Positions 49,601 to 60,986 of a stretch of 64,000 bases of DNA are shown piece after piece. This DNA is from Epiperipatus broadwayi (lineage: Eukaryota > Onychophora > Udeonychophora > Euonychophora > Peripatidae). How positions within the stretch are numbered: position 1 is the first letter of the stretch; each line of letters starts with the position of its first letter. The notes beneath the pieces were generated by a model. That model was not told the origin of the DNA and ran no database searches. It saw nothing but the letters and a program-made list of their open reading frames with translations. The stretch is from the NCBI GenBank assembly GCA_028023455.1, contig JAQFVV010012498.1:1614001-1678000 (forward strand). Reading direction: 5' to 3'. The translations under genes were made by a program, and so were the position numbers.

Positions 49601-50527
49601 TTATTACATAACACACAAGTGGAATCAAGATTTAATTTAAATTAGTTGATGAGAAAAGTGTTGATAGATATTTCACCTAGTAGAAAGTTAAGCAAAAATT
49701 TCAGCTATGATTGAAGAACACCCATTGGAAAAGTTGATCATAAAGGTATATCACATTATGTAATTTGTTAAAATCTTTAAATGAGATGTCAACTAAAAAT
49801 TTGATATTGCATAAATCCACAAGATCTTTATGTTCTGTTAATATGACCAATGAAAAACCAATGTCCTGCACATGGAAGTGAAACAAGAATGATATAGATG
49901 GGGAAGAGTCTTTTATATTTGGATTAACTAAGGTTGCAATGCATATTTTATGTCTAATATAGGAGGCAAATAATTGAAAACATATTAGACCCTCTTTATA
50001 TATAGAAAAATATGTATTTATAATTGTCAGATATAAAGATATGATCTGCATATATATAACTTTATTACAAACATGAGACTTTAAATGGAAGTTTTAAAAA
50101 TATGCATACATGTATATAAAGTAAAAATACCTCCAAGAATAGAAATGGCAATATACACTTTTATTATAGAATAAAGCAAGAAAGCTTTTTAGTTTTGTAA
50201 TGAAATTGCTGATATTGATATAGTTCAAGAGATAAATTGTGTCTTATATCAATTAATTGAAATTCCAAAAAAGGATAAATTAGTTCATGTGATGAATGAT
50301 TGCTGTTTACAACCTGTAAATAATTGTTACATGGATGACTTACAATTCTATACTGTAAATCTTGTTAGTATTCGGAATTGATCCAAATATGAAGGTCAAG
50401 AAGAAAGTTCTGAAGGCCTCTGAAGATTATCAGGACATCATTAATGAAAATGTCACTTGAATAGTTGTTCCTAAATGAGGAAAAATAATTTTTTTCTATG
50501 TTGCTTAATTTCTTTGATCAAAAAGTT

Positions 50528-50528
<1 letters not shown>

Positions 50529-50566
<38 letters not shown>
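50529..50566. repeat. (AC)n-(AT)n microsatellite at the LTR insertion point
   Basis: About 18 bp of CA repeats followed by TA repeats, directly left of the solo LTR. More TA repeat follows its right end at 51909-51922. Confidence 0.9.
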
Positions 50567-51908
50567 TGTAACATTTATTTATATACGTTGCAAATATATT
50601 GGCATTTGGTAGAAGCTAAAAAATAAAAGTAAATTTAGATTTTTTTTGACTAATTTTTTTTTTAAAAAAATAACATACAATGAAAGTTAAATTATTCTTT
50701 CGGTTTTTTTTTTATGTAATTAGAAATAAAAGTTAGAATTGGAGAGAACAAAAGACACAAATTACCAATCTAGATAAGAGAAAGTAAAAATATTTCAACT
50801 AATTAAAGATGGCAGAATTATGCTGAAAAAAATAGAGACTTTGTAACATAAATTTTATAAAGAATATATAAGATTATCAACGGATATTTTGACAAACAAA
50901 AGATATGTGCAGAAGTCGGAAAACTGGGCCTCTAGAGAGTATAAAAGGCAGAGATCAGTTTGAAGGACATCTTGTTCGTTGGTTTCTCTAGTTGGTCTTG
51001 GATAGCAATAATATATCCAAGATCGCTCTACGCTGAAGTAATTCGGCATGTCGGAGTGAACCGGAGCCTCTGAAGACATTGTGCCTGAAGATGTATACCA
51101 GAAAAGCTTTCGTGACCGACTAGGAGAATGGACCACAGGATCAAATAATAACCAAAAGGCCGAGCTCATTCTACCCAAAAAACTATGCATAGTTATCTAC
51201 TACTGAATTCACAAAACTTACCGGTAAGTTATGCTTCATTATCCTGATTGTGACAAAAGTAACGTTTGCAAACAATTCTTAAAAATAAGCTTATAATAGG
51301 ATCCCGATAGAGACTCTTATTTAACCAAGAACTTTGTAATTAATTATTCAGCAGTTATTTTTTCATTATTAATGTTTCACATCAGAATTAAGTGTGTTCT
51401 CTCCAATTTATTTGATAAATAATTTATTTCAAACATTTTTTATCTATTAGAATAAAAATATTTCTAATACCAATTTTCATTTGTGCGTTATTAATAATAG
51501 TTATTATTATTTATTATTAAATCTATTAGTAGTTTAATAAGATTTAAAAATGTAATTTACCTTTGCCAATATGTTTGAATAAGCCCAGGAATAATAATCT
51601 TAAAAAATTAATTCTCGTTACGGTATGATGTAATACCGATTAGTTTAAAAGCATTTTTTTATTATTTGTGAGATGTTATATGATGATTTCAGCGAATTCT
51701 TAGAAATTCTGGCACCCAGATTAAATAAATTAAAAGCTGATTTCGTCAATAGCACAATCCTCAACCATTAATAGGCCGAGTTGATCAGGAAATATAGCTA
51801 TGTTTTTAGAATAGAAATATAACTTTCTTTTTTTTTGACATAGTTTGATCAACTCACGCACAGTTTATATTAGCGTGTAAGAGGCCTAGCAAAACGAAAA
51901 ACGTTACA
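50567..51908 (+). mobile_element. Solo LTR (TG...CA, 1342 bp) with internal promoter
   Basis: It starts TGTAACATTTATT and ends AAAAACGTTACA, giving the TG...CA ends and the TGTAAC/GTTACA terminal inversion seen in Ty3-type LTRs. ATAT flanks both sides inside a TA tract. A TATA box, TATAAAAG at 50940-50947, lies in the middle, followed by a less AT-rich segment (to about 51230), consistent with a plus-strand promoter and R region. No gag-pol body flanks it, so it looks like a solo LTR left by recombination. It sits inside the L1-like remnant. The minus-strand 111-codon frame at 50855-51190 is antisense to the promoter region and has no recognised motif. Confidence 0.75.
50940..50947 (+). promoter_or_regulatory. 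TATA box of the solo LTR
   Basis: TATAAAAG, a close match to the consensus, within an otherwise TG...CA bounded LTR and followed by sequence richer in G and C. Confidence 0.6.
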
Positions 51909-52422
51909 ATATATATATATAATTATGCAAGTTTGTAAATTTAATGGAATACCCTGGCTTGCTTTACAAATGAAGACAAATGCTTGTAATTTTTAAGGTA
52001 AACTGATCTGTTAGTAAGATAAATTTGTATAGTGGTAATTAGATGAATGTAGTTAGGTAGAAAATGTTTTAATGCACTAAACAAATAATCCCAATTTACT
52101 AGATTAAAAGTTGCCTTGAAGTCAATTTGGCATATGTGATGGAAATTAAAATTTGTGTTTTTTTTTTTTTATGTGAACAATATTGACTCTAGTACTAAAA
52201 AAATAGCTCAATAAAGACAGTGCAATTTAATGGCATAATGAAAAAAAAATCTTTGGAATTATGATTATTTAGTTTTTTCAGAATTTTTGCAAATATTGTT
52301 TGATCAATATTTTCCAGTGTGATAAAGCACAGGTTATTTACTAAAGGAGTTGAAGCATATGATTGTTTTTGGCAACATATTATGTTGGCAGAAAATTTAA
52401 GTATGTAATATTCATATAAACA

Positions 52423-52630
52423 TCACATGATCATCATCTCTTATGCTAGCACATAACTGTTATTAAACAGAAAAAACTCTCCACACAGTAGTGCCAACTA
52501 CAGTAATCAATGAATGCCAGAAGGCTTGTATATAAAACCCCCATCTAGTGCCTACTTATCCAATATCCTCATTGATTACTCTGGTTGGCACAGAATGGCA
52601 CTGCTGTAAGGAGAGTTTTGCCTCTTTAAT
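52423..52630. mobile_element. Foldback MITE, family M1, copy within the L1-like remnant
   Basis: It starts with ACATCACATGATCATCATCTC, as does the copy at 25536. It carries AAAACTCTCCACACAGTAGTGCCA mirrored by TGGCACTGCTGTAAGGAGAGTTTTG, and shares CATCTAGTGCCTACTTATCC with the other copies. The centre is shorter than in the 25533 copy. Confidence 0.8.
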
Positions 52631-54332
52631 TCATATAAACAGTGATTATATCACTTTATAGTATGAAAGTGATGATGATATAATTTAGATGCTTGTAAAT
52701 GTTAGCTGGAATAAAATCAACAACTAATGAGATAATTAAATGTAAAGGCACAATACTTCAAGAATTTGTTACTTTAAAATATTATTTGTGAAAGTCATGT
52801 GCAATAGTTAATAGAGAACTGACAATGATTGTCCACTTTTAGATTTTAAGCAGTTAAGAAGTTCAATATTTACATTAGTATTTGGTACAAGAATATCAAA
52901 GGAAGGAGACATTAATTTTACATAATTTACAGTTGCTTCTGTTAATCTTGACAGATTCAAGATTATTTTCCTAAGCCTAAATGTCATAGCATTTGGCTGA
53001 TTTGCTTTGTAAATAAGGATTTTGCATCATTAAATTGTCTTATAGTTTGAAGAGTTAAATTAATATTTTCAATTTGTTGTTTAATAAGGTTTAGAATTTT
53101 TTTTAATATTATCCATATTTCAATCAATTAAATATTTCAATTGTCAAAATAACTATTTCATGTAACAGTGGAGGTTCATAAGTATCAAGTAAATGAATAG
53201 AGATAATATCATTACATAATAACACAATTATGTAAATCTTAATTAAACATGTTTCATAATTATCTAGAATTTTATTACCTTTTCAAATCTCTGTGATGGT
53301 CTTTATTTTTGATGTTTCACCACTTGTAAAATCTATCCATTAAAAAAAATTGTTTTCTTTTTTTTTTCTAGGACTAAATAATTTATAACTATTATTATTT
53401 TTTCTTTCTTGTGGTCATTTAGGAATATTTCTTCATCCTCATGTCTTCTTTCATGGTATGAGAAGGAGACCGAGCTATTCCTTACTAGCCAAACATTTAG
53501 CATTTATTGCATTGATAATTTGTTCCTTCATATCTCAATTTTATGGTAACTTCGGGTTTTTCTTTAGAGCACTTATTTAATTAATGGTCATGTCAGCTCC
53601 AAACTTAGTTGGTGCAATTATCTAAACTCTTCTTTGTAGAATGTCTGAACAGTGAACTGCAATTTACTGCAAAGCAGCTACCACAATCAACCAACTTCTT
53701 GCAATTGTTTGATTCCTCTCTTTATATTCTTCTACTTCCCATGGTGTTTTTCAATATCCTATTTTATCTCACCTACACCAACCAAAATATTTTTCAAAAT
53801 TGTATTAACTTCTTTTGCCTAAGTCAAGAAAGTGACACTATCATTCTTGATGAACTAATTACAATGCTTCTGTGCTTTAATTAGAAAAACATTCAGCTCC
53901 AACAAAAAAAAAAAAGACTATATTGGTAACATTTTAATTTGAAACCACAAATTTTTGATGTTACAGGTTCATTAAATAAATGTGTCATTTAATTTTTAAC
54001 TGAAAATTTTAAATATTTATTTTCTTTTTTTTTTTTTAGAGAATTTGAATTCACACATTTGGTTTTTATAACATGAGTGAAAAACTGATTTCACTCACTA
54101 AACGAATCAGCTTTTATTTTAAATTATATACTTGTAAAATGGGGGGAACTTTAGGATATATAAAACAATCTTACATACAATTATTAAGATGATTATAATA
54201 ATAAAGATTTCATATGTTTTATTCTCTCTCTGTTCAGTAATTCAAAATTAATCATAGAATACTCAATCGGTTTCTAACCAACAAATCCATATGTTTAGTT
54301 TTCCTATTCAGTGATTTCATATATATATATAT

Positions 54333-56530
54333 TGTAACGATCCGGGGAATACGACTTCACGTAAACTGCACTACAGGGCGCCATCTAGGCATTTGAACCT
54401 AGAAAAATTTATAGAGTAGGCAGATACGTAAGTAAAAAAAAAAAAAAATTTTTTTTTTTTTTTTTTTTGCATCCGGTCGTTAGCCCATGTCACTAGCTCA
54501 GTGGAATAGCAGAGATTTAATAAGATAATATCCTATCTAATTATATTTCAATATTAAAAAATAAATAAAATAAGCCACTGCCAGTAATTAACATACAAAA
54601 ATTTATTTACGCACATATATATATAAGATTTAAAATTGTTTTCGTATCAGTTTACATTTTAACATTTAACACTATTTTTAACTTTGCTTTAATTTACATT
54701 TAATTACTATTATATTATAATTTTACATTTTAATTAAGTTCGCACAGATAAATTTAGGAAAGCTTGTTTATAATGTTGAATATAGATCGGTTACATAGAT
54801 TTCACGGTCAAAAACATTTCAAAGTAAACATAAACGATCAAAATACAAAATTATTGATTACTGACAATTGCGGAGGGAAATTTATACGTAACCCAATAGT
54901 ATTCACCATAAGATACTTGCATTGTCACCAATAACTTAAAAGACATCCGAATAAATACATTTTAGATATTCACCATAAGGTATCATTATTTATCGAATGT
55001 TTATATATTTTGATCAAATAGGAAAACCCAAAACATACTTAACCGATAACCAATCCATGCAAGCGTCTATAAACAACTTAAATTTAATGCATTTTTATTT
55101 AGGGTCAAGTATGAATAGACCACATAGATTTGCATTTGAAAATAAAATATTCTATCCCTATTTAACCTTAGGGTAAAATTCACAGTCAAACTGGCATCAA
55201 TCCATCTGATACATCGATGTATTCAATGTAATACGGAATACGGTAGCACCAAAAAGATTAAGAGAAGATATTGACTCTCATTAGATAGGAATATTACTTC
55301 TATCTAATGAGAAGAACAAAAAAAAAAAAACTCCATAGAAAGGAACTGCGCTCTGCATCTTATAATTCCTTCCATAGGCAAAACGGGAGAGTGCGGCGTA
55401 TGAAGCGATTCTGCCAGTAGCGAATCTCCGATTACATCTACTAACTACATCAATATATCCAATCCATTGACCCAATCTAACAACGACACAAATAACCTAA
55501 GATTACCCTCCCCTAATATAACTTTACAAATCTATACAGCCATTCACGCCCGACTAAAGTTTAACATTTATATAATTAATTTAACGAAAAACAAAAAAAT
55601 CATGATAAAAACTTAAAGAATAAAAAAATAAATAAATGGAAATGATTTTACATAAATAAGAAAAAAAATACATCAAATAACACTATTAATAAAGAATTTA
55701 GTTTGATCAGATAGGATTCTATTGCATTTTAAAATTTAGAGTTCTTATTGTTTCAAGTGAATATAAAGTTCTTACGATTTTTAAAACGTCCAACTTTATC
55801 CGTTGCTTGCCATGAACGTAAATTCCCACGCCGTCCTAAAGAGGTTAATATTCTGAAGGCCGATTTATTTATCCATCCGGAGATTTTTGTTTTAACTGGT
55901 CCTCAATGTAGAAAAACGATAGTTCATTTCTCTTTCTTTACTAGCAAAACTGAAGGGATTGAACGTGCGTCCTTCAATCTCTTCTCCCGCACCTCCGCAC
56001 TAACATCTATCTGTCACATCATAATAATCATAATAACTCACTGATTAATAATTTCCAAATTTTCCTTTTATACGTATTCGAAGGATTGACTTGGCATTAT
56101 GTCATCGATGTGATGATCCTTTCGCTGAGGTCCGATTTCCCGATGGATTTCTTTCATTGGCTATTTGTTTCTATTGTTTTCCTATCTGACCGATGTTTTT
56201 ACATTTAAATGCCCAAGGCTGGTTTACATTTAACTAATTAACAATCATTTCCATTTCTGATTAATTAATCTGTTTTCCAAATCAAAGATATATTTTTATC
56301 TCTAAATCTTTTTAAGTTTTTTGTTTTTAAAATACCTTTTCTATTTTTAATACAGTTTTATTTTAATAATTTTTTTTATCTGTGCGATTTAATATATACG
56401 AGTTTAAGAAGATATTTAATTTCAATTTTTAATTCTTAAAGAAAATTTTTAAATAAGAACTTTTTAATTTACTTTCATGTTTAATAAATATAAAAAAAAA
56501 ACAATGTAACGAACGTCTGTGCTCGTTACA
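54333..56530. mobile_element. LTR-like element (TG...CA, 2198 bp), second family
   Basis: It starts TGTAACGATCCGGGG and ends GTGCTCGTTACA. ATAT flanks both ends inside TA tracts, exactly as for the LTR at 50567-51908, although the internal sequence differs. The beginning contains GGGCGCCATCTAGG, a GC-rich stretch unlike its surroundings. An A-run followed by a T-run lies at about 54437-54469. A 98-codon plus-strand frame (55748-56044) with RRPKEVNILKADLFIHPE has protein-like composition but no recognised family. Orientation cannot be set. It could be a solo LTR, a short non-autonomous LTR element, or a DNA element with short terminal inverted repeats. Confidence 0.6.
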
Positions 56531-56875
56531 ATATATATATATAAAGGTCAGTTTTATAATACTGAACCCATTTCTAATAAATAAATTCAGATGTTCATTT
56601 TCATTGACAACTTCATGTACAACTACAGAATCATTAATATATATATTCAACAAACTGTTCCTCTATTTCAGTCCTTAATTTTAATAATTCCATATACATA
56701 TATATATATATAGGAAGGGAAACATAACTCATCGTTTAAATTATTTTCAATTTAAGTTTATGATTGTAATTCATAGAAAAAATACAGTATACTCTTACAT
56801 AATATTAAATATATTCTAAGCTTCAGAAATTTAATACCTTTTAATATTAGAAAAAGAAATAGTTTTTTTTTTTTA

Positions 56876-57016
56876 ATGTCTGAATTTTTTTTTTTTTTTT
56901 CATATACCATAGCATCGGCCGGGAGGCGAACCCACAACTGTCTGCAACCAACTACTTGCTTGCAAGGCCGCTGCGATAACCTATCGGCTAACAACGTTTG
57001 ACATGTCTGAATTTTT
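56876..57016 (-). mobile_element. tRNA-derived SINE, family S1, with 14-bp target duplication
   Basis: On the minus strand: GTTGTTAGCCGATAGGTTATCGC (A-box region), GGGTTCGCCTCCCGGCC (B box and T arm), GATGCTATGGTATATG and an A-rich tail. ATGTCTGAATTTTT occurs on both sides (about 56876 and 57003). An extra arm between the anticodon-like and T-arm segments suggests a type II (Ser/Leu-like) tRNA ancestor. The minus-strand 78-codon frame over it is not a gene. Confidence 0.8.
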
Positions 57017-57266
57017 GTTCACGATCATTAGCGTTTTCCCTCCAAGGTTTTAGATATATTTTCGTCTCCATAATTATCTTGGTCCTTTCATGAATTTTTT
57101 TTCAGAAATGTATTTTCCTTTTCTTCATACGTTAGACAAGTATATTAACTTTGTATTAGTGCATTACATATCAAATATATGTAAGTTTTCAGCAATTTAG
57201 CTGCATAGTCCAATCTTTTCATTTTCTGGCAAATTATAAGAATTGGTAATATAATTTCTCATGTGC

Positions 57267-57394
57267 CATTTACTGTCAAGCGTTGGTGGTCGAGAGGTCA
57301 GCACAACCGTCTTACAATCAGTTGTCCCAGGTTAGGGGTTCGCATCCCGGCCGATGCTATGACACATGAAAAAAAAAGTGTCTGTCATTTACTG
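57267..57394 (+). mobile_element. tRNA-derived SINE, family S1, with 9-bp target duplication
   Basis: The head GCGTTGGTGGTCGAGAGG starts at 57280. The B box GGGGTTCGCATCCC is followed by CGGCCGATGCTATGACACATG and an A run. The first seven bases can pair with CCGATGC as an acceptor stem (two G-U pairs), but the anticodon arm is disrupted and a SINE tail follows, so it is not a tRNA gene. CATTTACTG flanks at 57267-57275 and 57386-57394. Confidence 0.85.
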
Positions 57395-58177
57395 GATTAG
57401 GGGTTTTCAACTGACATTCCTACTTATTTTTTTGCCACCTCCTTTCTAATATAATAAAACAAGTTTATAGCTGTTCTTATAAACTTGTAATTTCAATTAG
57501 GAGCACTTCCACTGCTTTGCCACATATTTTGTATATTTTGCGGTATAAAATTTCGAAAATCTTTACTGGAACGAAGCTGTCAGTCAGACTGTCTGTTGTC
57601 TGTATTTCTATCTGCACATTTATCTAATATACATACCATAATGTAGATTATCTTCTTTGTTCACTATGGCATTTACCATAATGACGACTGATCTTGGATC
57701 CCAGAGAAAAATGTTTTCTAATATTCTTTATCAAAAGAAAAAAATAAGGGTTGGCTTTCATTTGTTTATGTTTTACAAAAAGAAAAAATTTCCCCGACAT
57801 TAATTGTTATTAATTCATAATTCTTTTTCTTTAATTTGAAATCACATAATTTTTTTATTATCAAAAGCTCTAAGATTTTATTTTCAACTGTTTGGAATAA
57901 GTTGAATTAAAAATATCAAAATACTATTTTATTTATTATGTATTTTCTTCATTTCTATAGTATATATGTGTGCGCAAGTGTACACACACGTGTTATTCTT
58001 AAAATCTTCTTATGTAGCATTTACATTAATGCTGACGGATATAATATGTATATGCTTAATTAGGATTAAACATGAAAATCTTGAATACACAATATTCCAA
58101 ATACTTATGAATTTAAATTAACTAATTATTATGTTTTAAATTTGTTTTGTCCGAATTTTTTTAAATACTTACTAAAA
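57395..58177. other. AT-rich intron between SINE and microsatellite
   Basis: No coding or repeat family seen. A short TGTGTGCGCAAGTGTACACACACG palindromic dinucleotide patch lies at about 57966-57990. Confidence 0.4.
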
Positions 58178-58674
<497 letters not shown>

Positions 58675-58943
58675 TTAAAGTTAATTTGTAGTGCCATGCT
58701 ATGCATGCAATCTAGGATTAAATCTGATCCTTAAATAACCCAGATAATCAAAAAATATTGGTAAATAAATGGATAACTAGCTATTATTAGCTAGGGAGTA
58801 AAAATAAATATAAAAACTTCAAATCAAAACCATCTATAAATTGAAAAACCTGGTGAGTATTTGCTCATTCTTCACTGTTTCCTAGGAAATACTAAAAACA
58901 TTTGCTCTGCAAGAGTTAATTTAAAATCATGATATATATATAC
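58675..58943. other. Short unique spacer
   Basis: AT-rich sequence between the microsatellite and the terminal-inverted-repeat element. No feature seen. Confidence 0.4.
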
Positions 58944-59996
58944 ACACCCGGGTCTCCTTTTATGTGGACTTATTTAACACGATTCTGAAGTTACGCGATT
59001 CGTGTTTCACCGGAAGTCGAACTCCGATATTGCGCTATTACTTTAAATAATAAATTTCGCACACTTACGTTATATTGAAAGTAATAGCACATTATTGGAA
59101 TTCGACTTTCAACTTAGTAATTTCAATATTTTCAGTGCTTTATAATAGTAAAATTTTATGCAATAATGAAATTAAAATCATGATTTCCACATTTTATGTA
59201 TACACACATTAAACTTTACAAGATTATAACGTAAATTTGTTCAAACATTGTGCGTGTTAATTTTGCATTTTAAATCACATTCTGTTTCTGCTTTTTAAAA
59301 AAGAACGATTAATCAATTATTAATCATTTAGTGTTCGCAAGTTTATTTTTAAAAGGTCAGTAATAGCAGTGGGCATAATTAAATTTGACAATTAAAATCT
59401 GATTTTTAATTGTAATTAACAATTTAAAAATTACTTACGGCGACTTGAAATTTGATTTTTAAATGGAATTGAAAATTAAAGACAAAAATAAGAATTTAAT
59501 TTTTAGTTGTTAGTTTCATAAACAATTAATAAAATCATCGTCTCAAAGATTAATTGCTAATTACGTTGTCACCAGAAAACCACTGTCACAACATGAGTGT
59601 GAAGTTGGCGCTAGTTGTTTGCAAACGAATGTGTTTTTCGGCAAATAGCTATAATAATTAAAACGTGTATAAAAAAATGTCAATTACTGTACTGTAAATT
59701 ATGCATAAAAATATATTATTTTGAATAAAATTAAATATTATAGTTAAAAAAAGTTAGTCTTGTATCAATTTTTTTCAAATTTGAAATTTTTTATTAGTCA
59801 TATTTTATTTCCTTATTTTTTTTTTTGCGCGAATTTTAAAGTAATTTTATTTTGGTGCTTTGCTTTTATGCGAATTTTGAAAACTCACAGACTGCATCCC
59901 CCCTTTTTCAATGTAAGTTACGTCTATTTCTGTGCGATTTCGTTTGCGCGTGTTTTCTGAGGAACCTATCTATCGCATAAAACGAGACCCAGGTGT
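58944..59996. mobile_element. Short terminal-inverted-repeat DNA transposon, probably TA-targeting
   Basis: The left end ACACCCGGGTCTCCTTTTATG (58944 on) is mirrored by the right end, which on the minus strand reads ACACCTGGGTCTCGTTTTATG (from 59996): about 20 bp with two mismatches. Both ends lie next to TA repeats. Subterminal CGCGATTCG and GCGATTTCG motifs add to the impression. No transposase frame is seen; a 66-codon frame at 59760-59960 lacks motifs. The ends and TA context suggest a Tc1/mariner-pogo type non-autonomous element (inference). Confidence 0.7.
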
Positions 59997-60064
59997 ATAT
60001 ATATAATATTAACAAATTATATGTAAACACTGTAATATAGAAAGGAAATATATATTTTACTTAC

Positions 60065-60986
60065 TTTGAAGTCATTTTTGGTTCCAAAATAGATTGGAAT
60101 AAATGCTAACCAGACTATACAGGTGGAATACATGGCAAACCCTATATATTTTGCTTCATTAAAGTTATGAGAAAATTTTCTAGTTTTAAAAGCATATACA
60201 GTACAAGTCAAAATTAAAATAATATTATGGCCTAAAGACAACATTAAAGATGTTGGTGACACTCCACAACTTAGAACAGCCATTTTTTTATTGGGAAAAA
60301 CTAATTTAGTACTTGGTGGTTCAATGAACAACCAAGCTATCACAGCTACAAGTTGCATGGCTACAAGAGTGAGGCAAATAACTACTTGGGATCGAGGACT
60401 GATGTATCGTAGACATTTTTTGGAACGAATTTTGCTATCTAATATCCTTGATATTCGGTTTACTTTAGTAAGAAGAGAAGAATAGCAAATACACAAAGAA
60501 ACTCCTAACCCAACTCTCTGAAACATACAAGTTGCAGGAGAGGGTTTTGATAAAACAATAAAACTCATACAGTAGCACATAATGCTACCCACTAAAAATA
60601 TATAGCACAATTCTTTCCCTGCTCCAATAATAATTGGTGTATTGCTGAAACGTATAACAGCAACTAATATTAAAATTGTAATAATAATTCCAAATGAGGC
60701 AAAAATCACAGGAATGATAGCCCAATAAGTATTCCAAGCCATGTACTGAATAGGAAGGGAATCACATCCATTTCGTTCTGAATTTGCAACATATCCCAAC
60801 TTACATTCTGAGCATGTGTAATCATTTAACAGGTATTCATCATCTCGGCAGCGGGTACATACCCAACAGCATTCATGGATTTGTAAATTTCTAATATATC
60901 CAGCAGAACAAGGTTTGCTACATGCTGAAGAAGGTACAGTATTATTCAATGTATTCCATCGAAGAAGATTTTGAGATAACTGCAAC
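60065..60986 (-). CDS. mGluR: Metabotropic glutamate receptor, penultimate coding exon (cysteine-rich domain + TM1-TM6)
   Basis: Internal exon of a class C G-protein-coupled receptor that senses extracellular glutamate at the plasma membrane. The exon begins after a ...tttacag acceptor with one base completing a split codon, then reads 307 open codons. Residues 22-74 hold the nine cysteines of the cysteine-rich domain (CSKPC, ECCWVCTRC, TCSEC, NGC). Hydrophobic segments TM1-TM6 lie near residues 86-111, 123-144, 153-175, 198-222, 244-266 and 279-300. Family signatures include KELCYIFLVG, YSSLLTKVNRI, YISPRSQ, CTVYAFKTRK, FNEAKYIGF and WLAFIPIYFGT. C153 (TM3) and C240 (second extracellular loop) are the expected disulfide pair. 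The exon ends at AAA before a GTAAGT donor (60064-60059), phase 0, so it joins the exon at 2892-3146. The loop and TM6-TM7 sequence looks closer to group II/III than group I receptors (inference). The TTG at 60985 is not a start codon; upstream exons are off-window. Confidence 0.95.

Larger units (their letters stand above)
49600..53950 (-). pseudogene. Decayed L1-like LINE on the minus strand, interrupted by an LTR and a MITE
   Basis: Minus-strand translation shows scattered RT-like pieces. NIDQTIFAKILKKL lies near 52310-52270. QIDFKATFNLVNWDYLF at about 52132-52080 matches motif A with its surrounding F-x-x-V-x-W-D-x-L of L1-type RTs. On the far side of the inserted LTR are INDVLIIFRGLQ near 50460-50420 (altered catalytic box) and a C-terminal stretch including the 116-codon frame at 50051-49701 (LICFQLFASYIRHKIC). 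The order of the pieces fits one element reading leftward, with the solo LTR 50567-51908 inserted between the motif A and motif C parts. The frame at 53609-53884 on the plus strand is antisense to this region and not a gene. Extent upstream of about 52400 is uncertain. Confidence 0.55.

Noticed and set aside
50855-51190. 111-codon minus-strand ORF as a host gene
   Set aside because: Inside a TG...CA LTR, antisense to its TATA box, with no recognised domain.
53609-53884. 91-codon plus-strand ORF
   Set aside because: Antisense to the L1-like remnant region; no motif and no supporting context.
57280-57365. Possible functional tRNA gene
   Set aside because: The acceptor stem can pair, but the anticodon arm is disrupted, a SINE tail and A run follow, and target duplications flank it.
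60291-60485. 64-codon plus-strand ORF
   Set aside because: Antisense to the mGluR transmembrane exon.
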